Assembly: GCA_028284725.1 (NCBI GenBank)
Contig: JANQRD010000223.1
Location: 1 to 36,690, forward strand
DNA: 36,690 nucleotides
Direction: 5' to 3'
Origin: Allomuricauda sp.
GTDB lineage: Bacteria; Bacteroidota; Bacteroidia; Flavobacteriales; Flavobacteriaceae
The notes below the pieces were generated by a model that was given only the letters and a program-made list of their open reading frames with translations, did no database searches and was not told the origin of the DNA. Of this stretch, positions 27,662 to 36,690 are shown piece by piece (position 1 is the stretch's first letter; each line of letters opens with the position of its first letter). The translations under genes were made by a program, and so were the position numbers.

Positions 27662-27903
27662 GCATGACATCAGAAGAGATAAAAAGCAACGTGGAAAAGG
27701 CTTTGGATGAGATTCGACCTTTTTTACAAAGTGATGGAGGAGATATTTCGTTGGTCTCTATTGATAATGACACATCCGTGAAGGTGAAGTTGGAAGGGAA
27801 CTGTATTGGATGCAGTGTCAACCAAATGACCTTGAAAAGTGGGGTGGAAATGACCATTAAAAAATATGCGCCCCAGATTGAGGAGGTTGTCAATATCTCA
27901 TAG
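27658..27903 (+). CDS. NifU C-terminal domain (Nfu-type) Fe-S scaffold
   Basis: 'ALDEIRPFLQSDGGDISLVSI...KLEGNCIGCSVNQMTLKSGVE' with CxxC. Confidence 0.93.
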   Translation: MSMTSEEIKSNVEKALDEIRPFLQSDGGDISLVSIDNDTSVKVKLEGNCIGCSVNQMTLKSGVEMTIKKYAPQIEEVVNIS

Positions 27904-27972
27904 TCTGACAAAAATCATAAGCCCTTCCCGATACATATCCTAAGTTGCACAGATTTTCAAATACAACACTGA

Positions 27973-29031
27973 ATGATTAAAACCGACATATTGATCATTG
28001 GAGCGGGACCTACGGGTCTTTTTGCTGTTTTTGAAGCAGGTTTATTGCAACTTAAATGTCATTTGATCGATGCGTTACCCCAAGCAGGGGGACAATGCTC
28101 AGAAATCTATCCAAAAAAACCCATTTACGACATTCCTGGCTTTCCCGAAGTATTGGCAGGTGAACTGGTCGACAATTTAATGGAACAAATAAAACCGTTC
28201 CAACCTGGTTTTACCTTAGGTGAAAGAGCAGAGACCATCGAAAAGTTGAAGGATGATACTTTTTTGGTTACCACCAACAGAGGAACACAACACAATGCAC
28301 CTGTGGTTGCCATTGCAGGTGGATTGGGCAGTTTTGAACCCAGAAAACCACTGTTGGAGAACCTGTCCAAATATGAGGACAGAGGAGTGGCCTACATGAT
28401 TAAGGAACCCGAGATTTATCGAGACAAAAAAGTATTGATAGCGGGAGGTGGAGATTCCGCCCTGGATTGGTCCATCTTTTTAGCCGATGTTGCTTCTGAA
28501 GTCACCCTGGTACACCGTCGAAATGAATTTCGAGGCGCCCTGGATTCCGTCGAAAAAGTGCAACAGTTAAAAAACCAAGGTAAAATCAATTTAATTACCC
28601 CATCAGAGGTTGTTGGGCTTCATGGAGATGAAAAACTTGAAAAAGTGACCATCAGGAAGACAGATACTTCCGAAGAAATGGATTTGGAAGTGGACAATTT
28701 TATTCCCTTGTTTGGACTGTCACCCAAACTGGGTCCCATAGCCGATTGGGGCTTGGAAATCGAAAAAAATGCCATTAAGGTGGACAATACCCTGGACTAT
28801 CAGACCAATATTTCGGGAATCTATGCCATTGGGGACGTGAACACCTATCCTGGAAAACTGAAATTGATTTTATGCGGATTCCATGAAGCGACTTTGATGT
28901 GCCAAAGCGCGTACCAACGTATCCATCCAGATAAAAAGTACGTAATGAAATATACCACCGTAGGAGGTGTGACTGGTTTTGATGGAACCAAAAAAGAGGC
29001 TCCAAAAGCTGTAGTAAAGACAATCGATTAA
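27973..29031 (+). CDS. NAD(P)/FAD-dependent ferredoxin-NADP reductase (thioredoxin reductase-like)
   Basis: 'DILIIGAGPTGLFAVFEAGLLQLKCHLIDALPQAGGQCSEIYPKKPIYDIPGFP', 'GIYAIGDVNTYPGKLKLILCGFHEA'. Confidence 0.92.
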   Translation: MIKTDILIIGAGPTGLFAVFEAGLLQLKCHLIDALPQAGGQCSEIYPKKPIYDIPGFPEVLAGELVDNLMEQIKPFQPGFTLGERAETIEKLKDDTFLVTTNRGTQHNAPVVAIAGGLGSFEPRKPLLENLSKYEDRGVAYMIKEPEIYRDKKVLIAGGGDSALDWSIFLADVASEVTLVHRRNEFRGALDSVEKVQQLKNQGKINLITPSEVVGLHGDEKLEKVTIRKTDTSEEMDLEVDNFIPLFGLSPKLGPIADWGLEIEKNAIKVDNTLDYQTNISGIYAIGDVNTYPGKLKLILCGFHEATLMCQSAYQRIHPDKKYVMKYTTVGGVTGFDGTKKEAPKAVVKTID

Positions 29032-29045
29032 AATATTGGGGTTGG

Positions 29046-29071
29046 GTCATGCTGAGCCTGTCGAAGCATAT
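29046..29071. repeat. Dispersed intergenic repeat unit GTCATGCTGAGCCTGTCGAAGCAT-like
   Basis: Sequence gtcatgctgagcctgtcgaagcat between two co-directional genes; matches a motif I recognise as common between genes in Bacteroidetes. Confidence 0.6.
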
Positions 29072-29086
29072 CGAACCCGTTTAGGT

Positions 29087-29419
29087 ATGAGCGATATTAA
29101 AATTAAAATAACCGACCGCGAAGGCGTACTCCACGAAGTGGACGCCCCTACCGATATGAACATGAATCTTATGGAAGTGGTACGCTCCTATGAGTTGGCC
29201 CCTGAAGGTACTATTGGGATTTGCGGAGGTATGGCCATGTGCGCTTCTTGCCAATGCTATGTAAAGTCCGATCATTCCCTTCCTGAAAAATCGGATGATG
29301 AAGAAGCGATGCTCGCTGAGGCCTTTTACGTGGAAGACAACAGTAGACTGGGATGCCAAATCCATATGACAGAGGATTTGGACGGACTTGAAGTGGAGTT
29401 GGCCCCTGAAGAAGCTTAG
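29087..29419 (+). CDS. 2Fe-2S ferredoxin (adrenodoxin/putidaredoxin-like)
   Basis: 'GICGGMAMCASCQCYV' C-x5-C-x2-C plus distal 'LGCQIHM'; start at MSDIKIKI. Confidence 0.93.
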   Translation: MSDIKIKITDREGVLHEVDAPTDMNMNLMEVVRSYELAPEGTIGICGGMAMCASCQCYVKSDHSLPEKSDDEEAMLAEAFYVEDNSRLGCQIHMTEDLDGLEVELAPEEA

Positions 29420-31152
29420 ATTCTGGCTTGATAGGTAAACAGATTGAAATACCTTCCTTCGGAAGCAATCAATTCATCATGGGTGCCCTGTTCGGCAATC
29501 CTCCCGTTTTCAATCACCAATATTTGATCTGCTTTTCGAATAGTGCTCAAACGGTGGGCGATGACGAAAGTGGTCCTCCCCTTGGTCAATTCTGCCAAAC
29601 TTTTTTGAATCAATGCCTCGGATTCAGTATCCAGACTTGAGGTAGCCTCATCCAATATGAGGATCCTAGGGTCTGCCAGGACTGCTCGTGCAATGGCGAT
29701 ACGTTGTCGTTGCCCTCCAGAAAGTTTAACCCCACGTTCCCCGATCAAGGTATCCAAACCATCATCAAACCTATCCGTGAACTCATCCACGTAGGCAGCT
29801 TTTACGGCCTTTTGTAATTGTTCTTCCGAAGCATTGGGTCGTGGGAACAGAATGTTTTCCCGAATGGTGCCTTCAAACAGAAAATCATCTTGTAACACCA
29901 CTCCCAAATGTTGTCTGAAACTATTCAAATCTACTTTGGATAAGTCCCTCCCGTCGATGGTTATGGTTCCCGAATCCGGGGTCAAGAAACTTGCTGCAAG
30001 CCCCGCAATGGTTGATTTTCCTGATCCCGAACTACCTACAAGCGCTATCACCTGTCCCGATTTTACTTTAAAACTGATGTTGTGAAGTACCTCCTTATCC
30101 TCTTCATAAGCGAAGGAAACATTGGTAAACATCATGTCCCCATGAATGGATTCCAGCAAAGTGGTGCGCTCCGTGGCATTCGCCTCAGGAGACATGTTCA
30201 TCAACTCTTCCGTGCGATCCAATCCGGCCAGAGCTTCGGTCAATTGACTTCCGATATTGCTCATTTGCACAATCGGGGCGATCATTAAACCAAGTAGCAC
30301 CGTAAACTCCACAAATTCCCCTACAGTAAGGTCACCCCCTATGATCATATAGCCCCCAAAACCCATGACACTGGTGGTGGCCACTCCCAATAAAAAAGTA
30401 GAGGAACTGGTCATGAAAGCGGTCGTGGTCAAGCTTTTTTTTACATTTTGATAGAGTCGATCTACCCCGACCTCAAACACTTCCTGTTCTTGGGGTTCGG
30501 CATTAAAACCTTTGATGACCCGGATACCACCTAGTGTTTCGGTCAACCTTCCTTTTACCTCTGCGTTGATTTTCCCCCGATCTCTAAAAATGGGGCGTAT
30601 AATTTTGAATGCCTTTAAGGCAATTACCGCAAAGATAATCAATGGGATGAAGGTGAAGAGGGTCATAAAAACGCTGATGTCCAGTAACAAGATCAGGGAG
30701 ACCACAGCTGTGATAACTCCTCCAACCAATTGCACCAATCCCGTTCCCACAAGGTTTCGAACCCCCTCAACATCGGACATGATTCGGGATACCAGGGCTC
30801 CTGATTTAGTATTATCAAAAAAATGGATGGGCAGCGAAAGTACTTTTTTTTGCACCTGAGCCCGCAATTCTGAAATCAAGTATTGCGCCTGAACACTCAA
30901 TATTCGGGTCAATAGAAAAGAAGTGACTGCTTGTACAAAAATGGCAAGCATTACTCCGCCAACCAAGTACTTCAACATATCGATATCCTTGTTGACGATA
31001 ACATCATCAATAAGATATTTTGAGGCAATGGGAGCCACAAAACTCGCTGCTTTGCTAATGGCGATAAGAAGTAGCCCAATGATCACCAGCTTTCTTTTGG
31101 GCCAAATGATGGTTTTAAAAGCGGTTAAAATGCTTACTTTTTTTTCTGACAT
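29416..31152 (-). CDS. ABC transporter, fused permease/ATPase (MsbA-like exporter)
   Basis: 'VIALVGSSGSGKSTIAGL' Walker A, 'LSGGQRQRIAIARAVLADPRILILDEATSSLD' signature and Walker B, N-terminal TM domain. Confidence 0.95.
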   Translation of the reverse strand: MSEKKVSILTAFKTIIWPKRKLVIIGLLLIAISKAASFVAPIASKYLIDDVIVNKDIDMLKYLVGGVMLAIFVQAVTSFLLTRILSVQAQYLISELRAQVQKKVLSLPIHFFDNTKSGALVSRIMSDVEGVRNLVGTGLVQLVGGVITAVVSLILLLDISVFMTLFTFIPLIIFAVIALKAFKIIRPIFRDRGKINAEVKGRLTETLGGIRVIKGFNAEPQEQEVFEVGVDRLYQNVKKSLTTTAFMTSSSTFLLGVATTSVMGFGGYMIIGGDLTVGEFVEFTVLLGLMIAPIVQMSNIGSQLTEALAGLDRTEELMNMSPEANATERTTLLESIHGDMMFTNVSFAYEEDKEVLHNISFKVKSGQVIALVGSSGSGKSTIAGLAASFLTPDSGTITIDGRDLSKVDLNSFRQHLGVVLQDDFLFEGTIRENILFPRPNASEEQLQKAVKAAYVDEFTDRFDDGLDTLIGERGVKLSGGQRQRIAIARAVLADPRILILDEATSSLDTESEALIQKSLAELTKGRTTFVIAHRLSTIRKADQILVIENGRIAEQGTHDELIASEGRYFNLFTYQARI

Positions 31153-31282
31153 AGAATTTTCAAAAGAACCTGCAAGTTACTATGTAAATGCTTAGGATAT
31201 GAATCCAGATACTGAAAGAATCAATTTGCGGGAGCCAACAATTGAACTTGTAGTATATTTAATGAGCTTGGTTTCGATAAAT

Positions 31283-32332
31283 ATGAAAAAAAGGATTCTT
31301 ATTTTATTGGCGTCGATTTCTTTCCTGGCCCACGGACAGCAGGATTACTTGCAATTAAGGCAAATTGTTACGGACAGCGCCAAGATTTTCACTGCACCCC
31401 AGTTGGAAAGCCTTAAGACCAAACTCACCCATTTTGAAACGGAAACTACCAACCAATTGGTGGTGCTCACAATCACCGAGTTGGGAAACACGACCATCGA
31501 GGAATACGCCAATGGAACATTCCAAAAGAACAAGTTGGGACAAAAAGGTAAGGACAATGGAATTCTGATTGTTTTTGCCAAGAATGATCGTAAAGTCCGA
31601 ATAGAAGTGGGGTACGGGCTTGAACCTTATATTACCGATGCGGTCGCTTCACGTATCATTCATAATACCATGATTCCCAATTTTAAGGAAGAGCAAAATT
31701 TTGTGGGAATTGATCTGGCCGTTGATCAAATCATACTTTTTCTGAACGACCCTGAAGCTTTGGAGGAATTCAAGCAAGAAATTGAGTCAGAAGGGGAAAT
31801 GGGCTTGGGCATCAAGATTTTTGTACTGTTGTTTCTGTCCATTTTTGTTGCGGCCGGTGGATTTCTCTTTTACAAGACCTATCGAAACCTTATCGAAGTT
31901 TTTAGAGGGATGCTCATTGGCAAATTAGGGGTAGTGCAAGGGCTTTTGATGACCATTTTTGTGACAATTCCCATTTTTATGTCCCTAGTTTTTGTGTTGA
32001 TGCCGTTGTTTTTTGCCACTATATTCCTCGATTTAGGGATTGATCTTGACAATTTCGAAGATTTGTTTGATAACGTTTCATGGATTTATTACCTGTTGGG
32101 TGGTTTCTTTCTACTTACCATAATGTTAGCGGTGGTAAAGATTTTGATCAAAGGGAAGGAAGATTACAAAGTGTCATTTTTCAAAAGTGATAAAACCTAT
32201 ATGAGCCAAACGTTTTCCTCCTCGGGAACCCATTCCTTTGGCTCAGGGTCGAGCTCTTCGGGAAGCAGTTCCAGTAGTTTTTCAGGAGGAGGTGGAAGTT
32301 CAGGTGGCGGCGGAGCCAGTGGGAGTTGGTAA
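31283..32332 (+). CDS. TPM domain (YgcG-like) membrane protein with Gly/Ser-rich tail
   Basis: 'VTDSAKIFTAPQLESLKTKLTHFETETTNQLVVLTI', 'NGILIVFAKNDRKVRIEVGYGLE', tail 'SFSGGGGSSGGGGASGSW'; start at MKKRILI. Confidence 0.9.
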   Translation: MKKRILILLASISFLAHGQQDYLQLRQIVTDSAKIFTAPQLESLKTKLTHFETETTNQLVVLTITELGNTTIEEYANGTFQKNKLGQKGKDNGILIVFAKNDRKVRIEVGYGLEPYITDAVASRIIHNTMIPNFKEEQNFVGIDLAVDQIILFLNDPEALEEFKQEIESEGEMGLGIKIFVLLFLSIFVAAGGFLFYKTYRNLIEVFRGMLIGKLGVVQGLLMTIFVTIPIFMSLVFVLMPLFFATIFLDLGIDLDNFEDLFDNVSWIYYLLGGFFLLTIMLAVVKILIKGKEDYKVSFFKSDKTYMSQTFSSSGTHSFGSGSSSSGSSSSSFSGGGGSSGGGGASGSW

Positions 32333-32412
32333 CACACTTCGATATCGATCGAGACATTGGTAATTCCGAAGGAATTGCAGTATTTTCACCTAGCTAATTC
32401 AATAAATTTCCG

Positions 32413-34575
32413 ATGAGAGCAGCATTTTTGATTTCCCTATGTTTTTTGATTTCCTGCGGGCAAAAGCCCACCACCGAAGTAGAAAAATGGCAAGCCCAGG
32501 CTGAGAACGTGACCATTATTCGGGACGATTTCGGAGTACCGCATATTTATGGAAAAACCGATGCCGATGCCGTATTTGGATTGTTGTATGCGCAGTGTGA
32601 GGATGATTTCAATCGGGTGGAACAGAATTATATCTGGGCCACGGGACGATTGGCCGAAGTGGAGGGGGAAGATGCGTTGTACAGTGATTTGCGCGCCCGT
32701 CTTTTTATGACAGAGGAAGAGGCCAAGGCCAATTATGAGAAAAGCCCAGCGTGGTTAAAACAATTATGCGATGCCTTTGCAGATGGCATCAATTACTATT
32801 TACACACTCATCCTGAGGTAAAACCTCGACTTTTGACTCGATTTGAACCCTGGATGCCCATGTATTTTAGTGAGGGATCTATTGGTGGGGACATCGAACG
32901 GATTTCCATTGAAAAGATCAAGGCTTTTTATGAAAGTGGAATGGAGCTTCCCAAAATGGAGAAATTAAAGCTCAAAAAGGAAAAGGAAATGGCCGAACCT
33001 CAAGGTTCCAATGGGATTGCCATTTTGGGAGAATTGACCGAATCGGGCAATGCCATGCTGTTGATCAATCCACATACCTCATTCTATTTTAGAGGGGAGG
33101 TGCATGTGGTCAGCGAGGAAGGATTGAATGCTTATGGTGCGGTGACTTGGGGCCAGTTTTTTGTCTATCAGGGATTCAATAAAAAGACAGGATGGATGCA
33201 TACATCGACCTATACGGATGTGATGGACGAGTATATGGAGACCGTTGTGCAAAACGACGGGAATTTGTTTTACCAATATGGAGAAGAATTGCGTCCAGTG
33301 GAAGCTTCGGAGGTCACATTAAAATATAAGGAAGGAAATTCCATTAAAACCAAAACCTTTCCAATGTACCATACACACCATGGGCCCATTACACATGCTG
33401 TGGATGGCCAATGGGCCGCATCAGCCATGATGTGGGAACCTGTGAAGGCTTTGGAGCAATCCTATATTCGATCCAAACAGGACAACTATAAAGGATTCCT
33501 TGAAATGATGGACATCCGCACCAATTCTTCCAACAATACGGTGTATGCAGATGCTGAGGGGAACATTGCCTATTTTCACGGGAACTTCATTCCGAAAAGG
33601 GATACAATTTACGATTTCACAAAACCTGTAGATGGCAGTAATCCCAAAACAGATTGGCAGGGCCTGCATACGGTCGATGAAAACATCTTGATTCTGAATC
33701 CGGATAATGGCTGGATACAAAACTGTAACTCCACTCCCTATACGGCTGCGTTGGAAAACAGTCCAAAAAGGGAAGATTATCCCAAATACATGTCGCGCGA
33801 CCAAGAAAACTTTAGGGGAGTACATGCGATAGGCTTATTGACGGGAAAAAGCGGTTATACCCTGGACGGTTTGATCGAGTTGGCCCATGACCCCTATTTG
33901 CCGGCATTTGAAGCTTTGATTCCGGGCTTGGTCAGGGCTTATGATAAGAATCCCAGTTCCAAGCTTAAAGAACCGATTGAGATATTGCGAACATGGGATT
34001 TTAAAACCTCGACGGAATCCGTGGCCATGACCCTGGCCCATTATTACGGGACTATCTGTTACCAAAAGGCGCAACGACCTGAAGGTATGTATGCCATGCA
34101 ATTGGTGGAATATTGGGGGGATGCATCTCCAGATTCGGAAAAATTACAACTATTTGAAGAAGTTGTTGAAACGCTTGAGGCGGATTTTGGTACTTGGCAG
34201 ATGCCCTGGGGTGAGGTAAATCGCTACCAGCGCCTCAATGGGGATATCCGTCAAGCTTTTGATGATGCCAAACCTAGTATTTCCATTGGATTAGCCAGCG
34301 GAAGATGGGGAGCCTTAGCTGCGTATGGAGCACGATATCATAACAACACCAAAAAGATTTACGGTACACGTGGGAACAGCTTTGTGGGCGTTGTGGAATT
34401 TGGTGAAAAGGTAAAGGCCAAGACAATATTGGCCGGGGGTCAAAGTGGTGACCCAGAATCACCACACTTTGATGATCAGGCACAGCGATATGCCGATATG
34501 CAATTTAAAGATGTCGCGTATTATAAGGAAGATGTGCTAAAAAGAGCGATAAAAACTTACAAGCCAGGGGAATGA
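32413..34575 (+). CDS. Penicillin acylase family (Ntn-hydrolase) lipoprotein
   Basis: 'MRAAFLISLCFLISCGQ' lipobox; 'VTIIRDDFGVPHIYGKTDADAVFGLLYAQCEDDFNRVEQ'; candidate Ser nucleophile 'GSNGIAI'. Confidence 0.92.
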   Translation: MRAAFLISLCFLISCGQKPTTEVEKWQAQAENVTIIRDDFGVPHIYGKTDADAVFGLLYAQCEDDFNRVEQNYIWATGRLAEVEGEDALYSDLRARLFMTEEEAKANYEKSPAWLKQLCDAFADGINYYLHTHPEVKPRLLTRFEPWMPMYFSEGSIGGDIERISIEKIKAFYESGMELPKMEKLKLKKEKEMAEPQGSNGIAILGELTESGNAMLLINPHTSFYFRGEVHVVSEEGLNAYGAVTWGQFFVYQGFNKKTGWMHTSTYTDVMDEYMETVVQNDGNLFYQYGEELRPVEASEVTLKYKEGNSIKTKTFPMYHTHHGPITHAVDGQWAASAMMWEPVKALEQSYIRSKQDNYKGFLEMMDIRTNSSNNTVYADAEGNIAYFHGNFIPKRDTIYDFTKPVDGSNPKTDWQGLHTVDENILILNPDNGWIQNCNSTPYTAALENSPKREDYPKYMSRDQENFRGVHAIGLLTGKSGYTLDGLIELAHDPYLPAFEALIPGLVRAYDKNPSSKLKEPIEILRTWDFKTSTESVAMTLAHYYGTICYQKAQRPEGMYAMQLVEYWGDASPDSEKLQLFEEVVETLEADFGTWQMPWGEVNRYQRLNGDIRQAFDDAKPSISIGLASGRWGALAAYGARYHNNTKKIYGTRGNSFVGVVEFGEKVKAKTILAGGQSGDPESPHFDDQAQRYADMQFKDVAYYKEDVLKRAIKTYKPGE

Positions 34576-35217
34576 TCATTCCTCTTCTTTGATTACTATC
34601 AAGCTGGCTTTGGAACCGGTGGAAAGATTCCAGCGATTGTTGTGGATAACTTGGCCCTTATCGTCAGCAATAACTACTTGAGCCGTATTCGGACCGGATG
34701 ATCCCTGATTCAAAGCTTCGAAATCCAACCGGTTGAAACCTTGGATCAAATCAATATTAATGCCCTTAAAAGAGCCTGTAAGCAAGATGTTATGTTCCAC
34801 AACCTCGCCATTAAGGTATATTTTTACCCGATCTCCATCGACATATTCATGATCGCGACATACGATACCCACAAATTTGGCCGATGTCTTCACATCACCT
34901 AAATACTGGTCGCCGTAATGCTCTTTGGAACCCTTTTTTTCTTTTTCTCCGACTTTAGGGTCGATGACCAAATCGTGACCTGCTTGTAACAATTCGCGAT
35001 CTGGAAGCATTTTTACGCCGGGCTCGTTGTTTTTTGGAACCAGATTTTCGTCAATTACAGAGGGTATACGCAGGGAAGTACCTTGATTGCTGGGCTTTAT
35101 ATCCAAGTTGTTGCGATCACCGATCTTCAAAGGTTTGGTAGTAGGAATATCACCCTGGGCCCATGTCAGACTGGAGCTCAAAACAAAGCAGAAAAGCAGA
35201 AGAACCAGTTTTTTCAT
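34576..35217 (-). CDS. Secreted protein of unknown function
   Basis: Signal peptide 'MKKLVLLLFCFVLSSSLTWAQ'; 'FVGIVCRDHEYVDGDRVKIYLNGEVV' domain. Confidence 0.75.
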   Translation of the reverse strand: MKKLVLLLFCFVLSSSLTWAQGDIPTTKPLKIGDRNNLDIKPSNQGTSLRIPSVIDENLVPKNNEPGVKMLPDRELLQAGHDLVIDPKVGEKEKKGSKEHYGDQYLGDVKTSAKFVGIVCRDHEYVDGDRVKIYLNGEVVEHNILLTGSFKGINIDLIQGFNRLDFEALNQGSSGPNTAQVVIADDKGQVIHNNRWNLSTGSKASLIVIKEEE

Positions 35218-35369
35218 AGCAACTTGGTCGATTTGTTATTCTAAAGTTAACAAATACCTTGCCATCCACCTGATAAAGAGACGTTAAATCGATAATCGGA
35301 GCCTACTCTTTTTAATTTTAACTTGTTGGGGCAGGGGACTGATATTCATACTCTAATACCATCTATGGA

Positions 35370-36266
35370 TCAATTTTCGATATAATCGGCCAACTTTTCG
35401 GGTCCTTCAAGTAATATTCGCACTATCTGCAAAGTACCATCCGGCTTGGTGGCAATTTGCCATTTGATTAAGGAAATCTTGCCATTTTCAATCTCAATTC
35501 CTGTAATACTTCTTGGGTGTACACAGCTACCATCGTTAAAAAAAGGGATTTGCCCCGGTTCGGGAAATCGGGGTCGATGGGTGTGTCCGGCAATGGTTAT
35601 TCGCAAATCGTTCCTTAGAATCCAACGTTTGATCCTTTTTTCGATTCTGATGAGTTCCTTATAATTTTTGGCAGGACTTGTTGGATCTGCTATGCCCACA
35701 ACTTGAAGTGGCTTCCAGAGAATCCGTACCAAGAACCGCCCTATGCGCCAGCATACATAGTTCCACCAGTCTGCTTGGTGACCATGGGTGCAGAAAAGCT
35801 CCTGTTTTGTCTCATTGTGTTTTAAGATTAAAGCTTCATGGTAGCTTATCCCCTGGAAGAGTTCTTTGTCGGAATCATCAATGGGCTCAAAATAACTCGA
35901 TAAGTGCTTGTCCACATAAGAGGAATCCCGGTAGACCATATCGTGGTTGCCCCAGACCATGTGCAGCCGGTTTTCCAAATGAAATTGACGCAATAACTGG
36001 TACACGTTCTTATGAGCTTCGAATATCGACTCGAAGCTTAAATTTTCCCAAAGTTCGTCCCCATCACCAAGCTCGCAATATTGGAAGCCCTCTCGATAAT
36101 AATGGTTCAGCGCATGGAAATAGATATTCCGGTTGTTGGCAAAGTCGTCAGCAAAACTATTGTCCCCGCGATGGCAATCACTGAAGAAAATGAACTTCGA
36201 TTGGTCATCAAAAGGAATGATTTTGGCTTTTTTATAGGCCCGATCCAGGCGCTTGGTCGATGACAT
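35370..36266 (-). CDS. Metallophosphoesterase (calcineurin-like)
   Basis: 'FFSDCHRGD', 'ELGDGDELWE', 'VWGNHD', 'TIAGHTHRPRFP'. Confidence 0.9.
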   Translation of the reverse strand: MSSTKRLDRAYKKAKIIPFDDQSKFIFFSDCHRGDNSFADDFANNRNIYFHALNHYYREGFQYCELGDGDELWENLSFESIFEAHKNVYQLLRQFHLENRLHMVWGNHDMVYRDSSYVDKHLSSYFEPIDDSDKELFQGISYHEALILKHNETKQELFCTHGHQADWWNYVCWRIGRFLVRILWKPLQVVGIADPTSPAKNYKELIRIEKRIKRWILRNDLRITIAGHTHRPRFPEPGQIPFFNDGSCVHPRSITGIEIENGKISLIKWQIATKPDGTLQIVRILLEGPEKLADYIEN

Positions 36267-36381
36267 GCAACAAATTTTCTTAAATATCCTAAAAATGATG
36301 GCAAATCCATAAAGATTCCCTTAACAACTGCGCATTTTTACTTTTTGTAACTTTACAGGCTGAACCTCGACTAATAAACGT

Positions 36382-36690
36382 ATGGACCAGAATCCACAGG
36401 CAGAAAGTCCGATGCTGCAGTTCATGAGCTTTAACAAGCTTTTAGAACATTATGATGAGCAGTTGAAAAGCAAGGACAAACATTTGGCGGAAAGAGCCAA
36501 ATATGTGCTCGACGCCCAAGCTCCATATTCCGAACTTCGTGAAGGTTTCAATGATTTGTCGTTATTGGAGAAACATAAGGATGTCATCAGTATTATTCTG
36601 GCGGACACTTTTTCTTCCGTGCTTACCAAAAATGAGATTAAGACTGCTTCTACTCCATTCGAGAATTTGGTCTTCAACTCTTCCGAACGT
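36382..36690 (+). CDS. 5' end of a hypothetical protein, possibly GAF-domain (truncated by window end)
   Basis: Open frame MDQNPQAESPMLQFMSFNKLLEHYDEQLKSKDK...FNSSER running off the window. Confidence 0.6.
   Translation, partial: MDQNPQAESPMLQFMSFNKLLEHYDEQLKSKDKHLAERAKYVLDAQAPYSELREGFNDLSLLEKHKDVISIILADTFSSVLTKNEIKTASTPFENLVFNSSER

Noticed and set aside
29036-29086. N-terminal extension of the ferredoxin ORF (MGLGHAEPVEAYRTRLG)
   Set aside because: Encoded by the dispersed repeat; the ferredoxin itself starts at ATG 29087.
32200-32331. Ser/Gly repeat-rich stretch considered as a tandem DNA repeat
   Set aside because: It is the usual low-complexity Gly/Ser tail of TPM/YgcG-family proteins.
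35678-36184. 168-aa + strand ORF opposite the metallophosphoesterase
   Set aside because: Cys/Arg/Pro/Ser-rich peptide typical of shadow frames; the - strand gene has all metallophosphoesterase motifs.
1-36690. Search by eye for CRISPR arrays, tRNA/rRNA, IS elements, prophage or known defence genes
   Set aside because: No regularly spaced repeats, no cloverleaf candidates, no transposase, integrase or defence-type proteins seen. A tRNAscan/Infernal run would be the decisive check.

Overview
The window reads as ordinary chromosomal (core-genome-like) DNA from a Bacteroidetes bacterium, most likely a flavobacterium. Support for this is TAnnTTTG -7 promoter elements, type IX secretion (T9SS) sorting domains, a TonB receptor with an N-terminal carboxypeptidase-regulatory-like domain, and DUF4271/DUF4296-type proteins. 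It is densely packed with about 37 CDS. I found no convincing tRNA, rRNA, CRISPR array, phage or IS element. Recognisable genes run from the 3' end of leuS through semiSWEET, ald, a Zn-peptidase, an Lrp regulator, a saccharopine dehydrogenase-like protein, DUF423, pckA, hemD/DUF4271/GT39, dpm1-like/pyrC/DUF4296, an epimerase, tyrS, a LuxE-like protein, and two tiny T9SS proteins. They continue with a surface-lipoprotein/TonB-receptor pair, a PhoB/PhoR-like two-component system, a MurG-like GT, trmB, LysE, an alkyltransferase-like protein, an Mrp/NifU-C/FNR/ferredoxin group, an ABC exporter, a TPM protein, a penicillin acylase, a secreted hypothetical, a metallophosphoesterase, and the start of a further gene. 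The most interesting region is about 16.6-23.5 kb. There, a TonB receptor plus a candidate surface-exposed beta-helix lipoprotein are divergent from a PhoB/PhoR-like system across an intergenic region with an 11-bp-phased TGTTA array resembling a multi-unit Pho box. Two consecutive genes downstream encode little more than a signal peptide fused to a T9SS sorting domain. I propose this as a candidate phosphate-responsive (or similar) surface uptake module; its function is inference.
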